DNA of 64,000 bases from Phymatolithon calcareum (Eukaryota > Rhodophyta > Florideophyceae > Hapalidiales). Position 1 is the first letter of the stretch; each line of letters opens with the position of its first letter. This document shows positions 34,001-43,374 of this stretch, piece by piece. The stretch spans positions 1,550,001-1,614,000 of the forward strand of contig OZ345366.1 of the NCBI GenBank assembly GCA_977006965.1. The letters are read 5' to 3'. The notes beneath the pieces are model-generated. The model worked only from the letters and a program-made list of their open reading frames with translations. It did no database searches and had not been told where the DNA came from. The position numbers were made by a program, and so were the translations under genes.

Positions 34001-35025
34001 TGTAGCACCACCAATGTGTGCTTCTGAAACTGTACGTGCCTTCAAGCTGAAGCGGGATTGCGCAGTTCCGCTTGTGCGTCTGACAGCATGCGCTATCCGT
34101 CAATGAACAAGTGCATCCACATTTTCCTGATTCACGACAAGGGTGGTATTGGATTTCGCAGTCTGCGAATATCTTTCGAAACTCGCTGCACAATTCAGTA
34201 TCCTCGGCACATGGCAGTGACCGAGTAAGAGAATCAAAGATCTCGAAGCAAACACGAACTTTTGTCAAAGAACCATATTCTGAAGGAAAGTTTAGTCGAG
34301 CAGTACTCGTCAATATTCTATTTAACGGTTAGCTGTAAACAGAAATACGACCAGTTTGCTCTTTCGCGTGGGAAAACCTCAACGAAAGGTGAACTTATTA
34401 CGGACGTACGCCTTAGACCTGGACCTGAAGCAGATGTGGAGATTCCAAGACCGCGGAATCCGTATAGAGGGCCAAGACATTGGACAATTACTCTTTACGA
34501 ATCCGCTTTCCTGTTTGTATTGGCGCAATGTAACTCGCTCGGACTTCTTGGGTTTGTGCCACGACATTTTAGATGTTTGAGCTACTATAGTCTCCAAACA
34601 ATCTACAGTTACAAAATATGGAATATTTGGAAACTAAAGGACAATTGAAACAATTGTCTTTTGAAGACATCAAAGTCTTACGCACGGATCTTGTTTTGAG
34701 TTCTATTTGATAAATCGAAGACTAATTCAAGCGGCTACTACAGTTTAGAACAGCGTGCAGCCATTTCAATTTGGTTTTTACGTTACTGTATAAATGCTGA
34801 GATTTCCTTTAATGTGATTCATGCGGAATGCAATGTACCCGACGACAATTGCGCATACGCATGTCAAGTAAAGAGCTCTGTCTAAGCTTCAAAGATCTCA
34901 TTTCACTCTTTGCTGCATGTGAGAGCCGGCGAAGGGTATTTGTGCTTGCAGTGACAGCTGTTGGGTAACTTAAGATTTGAAATGCCGAGGAGCAGCTTTC
35001 ATGATTTTCTATGAAGATGTTCTGA
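34001..35025. other. No gene recognised
   Basis: A Cys-rich frame at 33993-34313 minus lacks an ATG, and a 128-residue frame at 34262-34648 plus has no domain. I do not accept either as a gene. Confidence 0.45.
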
Positions 35026-35663
35026 TTACTTTTTTTCAATCGAACTTTGTTTAAAAGCCTCACAATCTTACGAATATACGGGCAAGGCTTCCTCATTTGC
35101 TACCTTCCAGTGTGTAGACCGTTGAAACCCTCCGTCTGCCATAGGTGGTGTGGAAAGTTTGGAACCTAGATCGTCCTACCTGCTGTGTGGTGTTCTTGTG
35201 GGTTCGCTGCTGGCGTTCCCGCTAATAGGCTTCGTGTCCTAAGGGAAATCTACGTATCTTCTCGTTCTTGATTCAGAGCAGTCCTTCTTCGTTTTCCGTG
35301 CACTCGATAATGGTCTTGCTGAATTGCAAGAGCTCGTTAATCGCTTTCTCGGTGTCCAGTATTTTGTCTCCTTTCAGTTCATATCCTGACAGATTGTTTT
35401 CCAGCGTTTCCATGTGCGGTCGAGCTCGGTTTCCAAATTTTTGCACCATGCTTGTTGTGGACACCTGCGGAAATCTTCCGCAGATGTACTGAAGCGCTAA
35501 TTGCCTGTGGTTCACCTTCGGGAATTTGAGGATTGCTGGTAGCTCGCTTGTCTTGTCATACGGGATTCTCCTCTTCCTCTTCAATTCGAGACGATCTCCT
35601 TCCATTGCATGGAATTTTGATCTAAGCATTTCGGGAGACTGTTTTGCTTGAATGTGCTTGGTT

Positions 35664-35962
35664 TGTTTGTTTGTTTGTTTATTGCAGGTTATTCGAATTA
35701 CACAAAGTGTACATTATTCAACATCTAGGGGTCCTCTAAATGCTCCTGATATGGATCCATTCCTGGTACTCGCGTATCTGCTTCGCGCTAGTACTGCTGC
35801 ACACCACTCCACGGCGACATCCGTGTGCCCTTGGCGGAACGTTAATTCAATTCTTGCTTGTGACAGGACTCGAACCGGCGACCTGAACATTCCTGCCTGT
35901 ATCATACCGAAATATGCGCACAGGTGCGCGGAGGCAGTTTTACCACTATACCACAGGTGGAA
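35664..35962 (-). mobile_element. tRNA-derived SINE, copy 1
   Basis: It is flanked by AATGTGCTTGGTT (35651-35663 and 35963-35975). In minus orientation it begins CCACCTGTGGTATAGTGG (A box) and has GGTTCGAGTCC (B box) about 85 bases on, then a tRNA-unrelated body and a CTGCAATAAACAAACAAAC tail. It differs from the copy at 59591-59888 at only about three internal positions. Confidence 0.93.
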
Positions 35963-36026
35963 AATGTGCTTGGTTGCTTCCAAAAGGGTTCCCTCTTTTC
36001 CATAGCGACAATGTCGTTCCTGGTAG

Positions 36027-37137
36027 AGAAGAAGAAGTGTAAGTTTTTTATTTAAAAGTTACCAACACATCTGCAGACACTTGGGGCAACTTTGCGAAGG
36101 CCATTGGGCCACAAACAAGGTCTATCGTTCTTATATGTTAGCGTGGTCGATTTCGACACGATCTGGCGGAAATACCAAAACCTAACTCTGGCTTAGAGCC
36201 TCGAGGGGGGGGGAAAATTCCACTGTCTTGAGTCGCGGGTTTCAGGTTTCGAGAGCAGCCTTGGCCGCCTGATACATAGCAAGGATTTCGTCGAGTGCCC
36301 TCCTTGTAAAAGCACTTTCTTCAAATGATAGCTTTTCTTTTGATAGGCCTGACTTGAGATCTTCGATAACATCCTTTCCAGTTTGTCCAGTTAGGTCTAT
36401 GAGCTCGGAGGTGCTCATAGGCGGGAACATTCCGAATGCCCATTTAATGGCCAGGGTCCTGTACCTCCTTGACTTGAAGCACAAGTGTGGTGGCAGTGTG
36501 GTCTTGATACTCGGGATGGGGCGTTTTTTGCCTTTTTCCACTTTCGTGGCAGCTTCCAGGATCTTTTGTCTTTGGTATTGCTTCATGGTCGTTTGAGGCG
36601 TAGTTTTATACGCCGCTCTGGAGAGGTGAGGGTTTACTTTGGCGTGGGTTACGTCCAGATTTGCGTTTTCAATCTCCTTCGAGTGTTGCACCTGGGTCGG
36701 TTTTGACTCAAGATTTTCCGCGTGCCTCATTAGTCTTCGCACAAACAATCTTGAAAGTATGTCCCTTCTGTCCTTCGGCTTCACAATACGGCACATCGCT
36801 CTGCTTCTTTCCGCACTCCTTCTGCCCGGTTTCCCAAATATTTGGCCGAAGAACATCGACTCCACCTTCTTGATCTCAAGCACTACTTTGGGTGTCCATG
36901 GTGTCAGATGTACTGCATACTCCAACCTCGACTGCACAAGAGACTTGTACATCCTGATTGATCTCGACGGGTGCACTCCGTTCGTGAAGACCCCAAGGCG
37001 CCTCAGCGTTCCAAGAACATTTTGGAGTTCTTGATTCTTTCGACAAGTTTGGAATCTGATATCCCTTCCTCGGTTATCGTAACACCAAGGTATTTCACTT
37101 CCCGTTGTTTCGTCAGTTTCCTTCCCGACAGTTGGAA
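36027..37137 (-). mobile_element. LINE G, 1.1-kb 5'-truncated copy nested in LINE F
   Basis: It is flanked by TCGTTCCTGGTAG (36014-36026 and 37138-37150). The frame 36242-37180 encodes the post-catalytic RT region (MYKSLVQSRLEYAVHLTPW, RSRAMCRIV) and the C-terminal domain (RRYRTLAIKWAFGMFPPMST). After the stop come a C-rich run and the 3' UTR with the (CTT)n tail at 36027. One frame is open for most of the length, so this copy is fairly young. Confidence 0.92.
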
Positions 37138-37474
37138 TCGTTCCTGGTAGACTGGAGCTCTTGGCAATTTCTGCTCTCAAGCGGCTTTTGTAGGTACCTC
37201 TTTTCTTTTTCCTTTGTTCTCCTCAGAATCTTGAAGACAAGGATATCCAGTCTTTGGTCACGGGCTTGCATTCGGCACAGAAGTCGGAGTCTATCTGACC
37301 TACCTCTAGAGAGAGGGCCAAACACTTGGGTGAAGAACGCTTGCTCAATTTCCTTGCTGGCGTTCACGCTGTCTTCTGTCCATGGAGTTAGATGTATTGC
37401 GCATTCCTAACGTGGCTGGATTAGTGCCTTGTACACCTTGATGCACTTTTCGATGGTCAGACCTTTCTTGAATA

Positions 37475-37591
37475 AAGAAGGCTGAAGAACGCAAAAGAAA
37501 AATGGGAAGCATGTCTCCCTTCTAAAGCCACAGGACGGGAGGGCCGGCGCCCTCCTCAGCCCATCAAGAACGAACTACCACCATTCCTCAC
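37475..37591. mobile_element. 117-bp unidentified retro-insert with 13-bp TSD
   Basis: It is flanked by CCTTTCTTGAATA at 37462-37474 and 37592-37604 inside LINE F. It contains two hairpin-forming stretches (GGGAAGCATGTCTCCC and GAGGGCCGGCGCCCTC). Its right 31 bp recur at 8725-8758 with three more matching bases. The source RNA is unknown and the orientation is not settled. Confidence 0.7.
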
Positions 37592-37622
37592 CCTTTCTTG
37601 AATATTCCAAGTGTACGTAACT

Positions 37623-37956
37623 CACTACTTGTTAAGTAGCAAGAACGGTTATCAGAATTGGTTCTGTATGCTGGTGCTCCATTCATGGACAACAAATGCG
37701 TACGAAATCATCTACAGAGTTGTGCCGATTCTTTTACTGTTTCAGCTTTGGAACGAAGCTTCGTCGTCGGAGACGCATAGAGACTCACACTATCTTTCTC
37801 GTATTGCATTGTTCTTGTGGTCTCATATCGAGTTCATGCTTGACCTATTCTAGTCAATGCATCCGAAAGGCGAAATGTTTCCATGCGTGCTCTTTAATTG
37901 CTTTACAGGTTTTATTTGTAGTTGCGAACCTTAACCTTCTCTTACTAAAAAAATTG
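37623..37956. other. No gene recognised
   Basis: This short AT-rich stretch between LINE F and LINE D shows no supported feature. Confidence 0.4.
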
Positions 37957-38291
37957 AGGTGTATCGGGACACAGTAGAAAAGGCGTGCACCTCAAGCCCG
38001 GCAGTTTCGAAGCAGCGTGCAATTCTTTGCGATGAGGATGGAGACATTCTCGACACACACAGAAACGTCCCGGACAATATTGGAGGTGCGGATTTTTTTC
38101 CGATGCGCGGGAATTGAAACGGTGAAGGAACTGGTGCTCCCAACGGACCTGTCGGGTCTTCGTACGACGCCGAGTTTTTCGCTGCAGTTTATGCCTTTCA
38201 AGAAGCGCTAAAGCTCTCCTTTGCACCCGGAAACATTTTAAGAAGGTTCACCGACAGTAGAAGCTGCATCAATGCTATTATCGGACAGCCG

Positions 38292-38866
38292 TATTGCTGT
38301 GGATAGCAGCGAGAGAACATTCAGCTTATGGAGTGAATCAACTCTGCCTATTTTATTAGTTCTGTAACAACAAACTATTTTATATACTATTTTGCGGGAC
38401 ACACAAGGGTATCTAGTTGCTTGCATGTCAATCCATTTGGTGTCACAGCCGTGATTGAACTGGTCGCGCTACAACGCATTCTATTTTCACCCAAAATTAG
38501 TCCTGAAATTGAATATGCATGTAAGCGAATCACTAGAGCACTTGTTGGGAGAGAAATACGAATCATGGATATACTGAATAGTCAAACTACGTTAGCTTAG
38601 AAAATCGTGCAAAAGCTGCTCTGTTACTCTTGAAGAGAGGCCTTGGGAGCTTTTAAAATATATCAACACGTATCCCCATGTCAATCCAAATCGGGTAACA
38701 CAAATTGGGGGTGTACAGAAAGGCGCCCCGAAATCCTTATTGGGATGAACACGGAATCGATAATCCGTATCCGGTATCATTGCATGTGCACAGCACACAA
38801 TTATCGCCCATCTTGCATACGCGAAATGCATTGATCTGGATATGTCCAGATCAGGTGCAACAAGCC
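38292..38866. mobile_element. Unidentified insertion in LINE D containing a LINE A stub
   Basis: LINE D stops at about 38290 and resumes at about 38867. Excluding the LINE A copy, the insert is about 0.32 kb and matches nothing else in the window. A short ACA-GCCG similarity at both joints may be a decayed TSD. A palindrome GATCTGGATATGTCCAGATC lies near its right end. Confidence 0.55.
38436..38676 (+). mobile_element. LINE A, 241-bp 3' fragment
   Basis: It is flanked by CATGTCAATCCA (38424-38435 and 38677-38688). It encodes the last residues of ORF2 (VIELVALQRILFS, RALVGREIRIMDI) and ends in the family A 3' terminus. Confidence 0.92.
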
Positions 38867-39008
38867 GCGAAGGTATGGGAAAATGATACGGAAACTTTGG
38901 GGCCTTGTGGAGCAACTGAGGTTCAAGGATATTTACGTTGAAGGCACTTGGATGCCAAGTCACTGCGGAATTTCAAGAAATGATGCGGTCGCAGAATTAG
39001 AAAAAAGG

Positions 39009-39778
39009 CAATCCACTAAAGCTAATAGAAGAAAGGTTCAGTCAATGAGCATCGGTAGTTAGAACAGTCAAGAGCATCCGGAGAGAACCTTGAATCGAAG
39101 AGAAAGAGGAGAATTCCGTCCGACCAGACAAGAGAACTCCCTGCAATACTTAAATTTTCACAACTGAAACACAGGCAACTGCCTGTTCAGTACGCCTTTG
39201 GAAGATTTCCCCAAGTGTCTACCACACTGATGGCAGATAGATTCGGAAATAAAGTCAAACAGCACATGGAGACCCTGGATCGCAACTTGTCAGCCTATGA
39301 ACTCAAGGAAGAAGACAGAGCGGCAACTGAGAAGGCACTAGATGACCTTTTGCTCTTCAGCAAAATCAACATCGAGAGCATGCAGAATGAAGAAGACCTG
39401 TACTGAAAGAAGAAGCGACGCCTCGAAAACTGATACGAAGAGCTATCAAAAACAACCGAGTGCATTCGAGGGGCTCGGATAGAATACCAGACGTAAGAGT
39501 AGAGCCGCCCTAGTGAGGGTAGCACCTGAGGAAGCCTTGCCCGTATATTCGTATGACTGTGGGGCTTTGAAAAAATTGCAATAAAAAACTCAAGAGTATC
39601 CTGAGAAAGCCAACATGGATCCCTACAGAGGAGACCAACGTGGCCCTAGACATTGACGAGAAAATAAGTAATTCTGATTAAGCGACCGAAATTTCGAGTG
39701 TAGTAGAGTGCTAAGAAAGGTGTCGACTTTCCTCACTTTGGGACACATGGTACCGTCTCAATAAATCCGCTTAATTAC
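39009..39778. mobile_element. Unidentified insertion in LINE D containing LINE C
   Basis: It is flanked by GAATTAGAAAAAAGG (38994-39008) and GAATTAGGAAAAAGG (39779-39793), a 15-bp TSD with one mismatch. Without the nested LINE C the insert is 264 bp and has no coding frame and no match in the window. Its class is unknown. Confidence 0.7.
39085..39590 (+). mobile_element. LINE C, 506-bp 3' copy
   Basis: It is flanked by CAAGAGCATCCGGAGA (39069-39084) and CAAGAGTATCCTGAGA (39591-39606). It encodes the LINE C C-terminal domain (TRELPAILKF, YAFGRFPQVSTTLM, ESMQNEEDLY-stop). The 3' UTR ends AGGAAGCCTTGCCCG...GGGGCTTTGAAAAAATTGCAATAAAAAACT. Confidence 0.92.
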
Positions 39779-41385
39779 GAATTAGGAAAAAGGTCTATTT
39801 GCGAATCAAGCCTATTGGATCATCAGAAGGTTCCTCTGACACTCGAAGCAGCCAGATAAGTCTTTAGGTCGTCTTTACGAGCCGAGCCTGTCGCCGTTCC
39901 GACACTGCCCCGAGAGCTGCCCATATCTCGTAGACGGCCAGCAGTGTTCTCACACCAACAGATTGGAGGTTGTACGCCCATGGTGGCCTTGTTTAGGCAA
40001 GGAGACACAATGTCCCCACTGAGCCCGTGCTTGTACAATATCTTCATGGACACATTTGCGGAAGCGGTCTCCAAAGTCCCCAGCGACGTCTCCGATAATC
40101 CAGCGCAACTGTTCACTGACGATGTCCAGCTGCAATCAAAAGATGGAGAAGGAATGCAGAAGCTGCTTGATATAGCGACGACATGGGCGAAGGAAAATGG
40201 TATGAGCTGGAACACAAAGCCAGGAAAGAGCGAGATCCTTAAATACAAGGGACTTCCGAAACACACCTTCCGCATTGCGGGTCGAGTTCTTCATCAAGCT
40301 TGGAGGCTCTCGTATCTCGGGATAAGCATGAACCACAAAGGCGTAACAGACGACATGGCGTTATCAAGAGTACGAAATACAGTGGGGTGCATACTCAAAC
40401 TGCAGGATATTGGAGTCATTGTTCGAGGCTTTCAGCCTGCGATATGCATTAGAATCTTCAAGTCGCTTATTTTGCCAAAGTGGGAGTATGCACTCCACGT
40501 GAGGCCACTGGCAAAGCGATTACAACCAGCAATCGAATCTGCAGAAGGTGTATTCTTCAAGTATGTTTTTGGGACATATGCCCAGCACCGTCATGAAACA
40601 ATGCGAGTTCTGTGCCGACTAGAACCACCACCCATGAGGAGAAGACACCAAGTAGAAAGGTTCTCTTCGAGTCTAGTGAGAGAGAAGAAGCGCCTCGATG
40701 GGGCAGATGAGCGTTCTGCGAGACAGGAAGACATTAAGGAGGCAGCCAAGGACATAGAGTGCCTCAAGAAATATGAAGATCTGCAGCAAGCTCTCGAGAA
40801 AGCGGAGGAGGGCTCAGTCTCAAAAAAGTGCGACGAAAAGAAATAATTGAGTTATGGGCAAAGGAAGAAGAGGGAAGATCGATCGACATACCAACTGATT
40901 CGAAAAATCTACCGGTGGTTCTCCGCGTAAGAGAAAGGTCTACAAGTTTGCGATGCCTATGGCCGATATTCAACAGAGCACCTCTTTGGAGAAAATCAGT
41001 ACTAGGTGCATACTTTGGTGTCACAGCCGTGATTGAACTGGTCGCGCTCCAACGCATTCTATCTTCATCCAAGATTAGTCCTGAAATTGAATATGATTGT
41101 AAGCGACTCACTACGTAGAGCACCTGTTGGAAGAGAACATCGGAGTCTACGTGACAAAACTGACCTGACCGATCGGGGCCGGAACAAAGTTTAGGTCGAG
41201 CGAGCACTTCCTCCCGCGCCAAACCCCACACGCTGGGCTACGCGCCTTGGGACGGCAGGATCATGGCGTCAAACCACGATCCCAACGAAGGAGAACGAGA
41301 CATGGTAACCAAGTTTCGGTGGCAAACTTGAAGAAGCCGTCGCGGAAGTCACCCGCAACCGTCGGCGGGTTCGGAATATCAAAAA

Positions 41386-42782
41386 ATGGAAATTTCAATG
41401 AAACAGACCAGTACGGCACACCGGTCCACTTGGGCAATCACTCGAGCCAGGGCGCGCACCAAGCCTGAAACTGGAGACAAAACAGATAGCGAGGAGCCCA
41501 TAGAAGATGGAAACAGCTTCATCAAACCGATAAAAACGTCAAGAAAAGCGATTACGGTAGGAGAAAACCCAACACGACAGCTTTTCGTGAAACATCGCAA
41601 TGTCGTGCAGTGTGGCGATTGCAGCAAGGAGGGAACGCTCAAACTCACGGGTGGAAGCGCTCGAGCACTACTGGTACTCCAGTGCAAAGAGTGCACCTTC
41701 GTCAAAGAAGGCTCTTGTGCCGAAGAGTTCATAAAACAAGGCACACCGAAAAGTCCAAGGCAGACAGTCCTTGCAGAACCGAAGGTGTGCATATCAAAGC
41801 AAGCAGAGAGACACATCGGCGAAGAAGAAAATCCAAATTCCGCAGGTAGCAACAAGTGCAACACGCCAGGCGAGAGAACATGCCCGACAGCTGATGTCCG
41901 AGAGGAGCTTAAAGCACAGATGGCGGTACTGGAATCGAGATTGTCAGCCTCGGAATCCAAGTTAGCAGATACTGAGGGAAAGGTCAAACCCTTGAAGCAA
42001 GAGTGAGGACTCTATCGGAAGAGAACAGAAGGCTCCGACGCGGTGCTCCAGGAGCACTAGAGGAATCATCTGTACAACCAGATTCCAGGGGGGAGACGAC
42101 GAGCACCGAGGAGAACTCCAATGGCTTCGTCAGGAACACAGAAATTTCCCCAGTTAAGTCTCACAAGGAGGCCATAACGGGAAATACAAGCGAATCGATG
42201 ACTTCTAACGTAAGAGGAGAAAAATTGCAGAAGACGAGAAACGAAAGACATACAAGCAGCCGCCCAACGCACCGGATTGAAGAGCCGGATAGAGAACGCT
42301 TGGAAACATTGCTAAACAGAATGGGAAATTGCATGCCAAGAAAAAGACCAAAATCTGGATTGGTCTCACGGTACTTCAGAAGAATTCCGAAAGCCCCATG
42401 CGAGCAAATTGAGGAATCTGTGAAAGAGATGCTGAAGACGAAAACGGTTTACCACAAATCGTTCATTGGTTCGTCGATAATGGAAGTACTCATAGAAACG
42501 AGAGAATGGGACGCCATTGTTAACCTAATTCGTTTAGCGGGCATGGTCTGAATGTATAAGTACAATGTGCTTGAAAATCCCAGAAAGAGAAGCCAACATG
42601 GTGAGTCGGTGCGCTCACTACAGAAACATGCGACGAGGACAAGGGCACGCGCTAGATACTGCGCGTCCACGGCGTCAAATGAGGTCGCAAAAGAGTGGTA
42701 CAAAGGCCTGGAGAGAGCAGCCGACCGGAGACTCAGATCCATGGAAATTGATGAGATACATAAGCTCGAACATTTCCCATGA
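41386..42782 (+). pseudogene. LINE F ORF1 (coiled-coil gag-like protein)
   Basis: The first part, 41386-42006, carries Cys pairs (QCGDC and QCKEC, about 40 residues apart) and enters a coiled coil (LKAQMAVLESRLSASESKL). A frameshift near 42003 passes to the second frame, which continues the heptads (LSEENRRLR). It reaches a basic C-terminal domain with SRYFRRIPKAP and HKSFIGSSIMEVLI. A single TGA at 42549-42551 interrupts that frame, which otherwise continues to 42782. Trimerising coiled coils are usual in LINE ORF1 proteins. Confidence 0.72.
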
Positions 42783-42799
42783 GGACACCTCATAAACCT

Positions 42800-43215
42800 T
42801 AATTTCCGACAAATTGTGGCGTCCAACGCCACTATCATACCCTCCAGTTCCTACAAGACTAGCTCCCTTAAAATTGTCATTACAGCTTGCATTTACAGCA
42901 AGCCCTTACAAATAGCATTACAGCCATTACAGTACCATAGGTTTCGATGGGTACTTATACCATGACGGATCATCAAGGGCAAACCCTAGAACTGCTGCTT
43001 ACAGCTTACATGTGTTTACATTGCTTACATGTGCTTACACTGTAAGAACCGCGGCGGCGCCTGTGGCGGGCTAGGAAGCCGCGAAGCGGCTTCCAGATTC
43101 TTCCATTGATCCAATTCTCATACTGCCAAGTCATCTTCTTATCCATTGTTTTTTCTATAAAGGTCGGCGCTTCGCGCCGCCCTTGGCTTTCCGCCAGGGA
43201 ACAACCCGACCAAAT
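42800..43215. other. LINE F inter-ORF spacer with TTACA-rich repeats and GC hairpins
   Basis: The spacer between ORF1 and ORF2 has many copies of TTACAG, TTACAT and TTACAC, including two tandem-like GCTTACATGTG units. A GC-rich part follows with the perfect hairpins GGAAGCCGC-GAA-GCGGCTTCC and CGGCGC-TT-CGCGCCG. Composition differs from both ORFs. LINE A has no comparable spacer, since its two frames overlap by ATGA. It may be an insertion or a structured regulatory region; no TSD was identified. Confidence 0.5.
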
Positions 43216-43374
43216 CCAGTGTGCCAACTTGTGCGATTCAAAGCCCCACACAAATAATGAGGAAGGCGGGCGACCCAAAAGGCCAGGAAGATGAAGCAAC
43301 CGAGGGAAAACAGTCCATCGATGACGATCAGGCAACTAAGCAAGATGAACCAGCTAATACAATAATCGAGGCAG

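Larger units (their letters stand above)
35026..37622 (-). mobile_element. LINE F, 5'-truncated copy with three nested insertions
   Basis: In minus orientation the pieces 37605-37622, 37150-37474, 35976-36026, 35273-35663 and the 3' UTR to 35026 join, in order, into the LINE F C-terminal region (compare 45950-46925). Motifs are TLGIFKKG, HLTPWTED, RLRLLCR, RRIPYDKTSELPAIL and RHM-like helices. The 3' end reads AGGAAGCCTTGCCCGTATAT...GAGGCTTTTAAAC. Insertions are LINE G, a SINE and a 117-bp element. Confidence 0.85.

Noticed and set aside
33993-34313. Cys-rich 106-residue minus-strand frame
   Set aside because: It has many Cys residues but no ATG (the first codon is TTG), no signal peptide and no family match. 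It may be an exon, but I cannot support it as a gene.
37957-38290. Possible independent RNase H gene
   Set aside because: It aligns base for base with LINE D at 60440-60720 but is frameshifted and continues at 38867, so it is part of a transposon relic.
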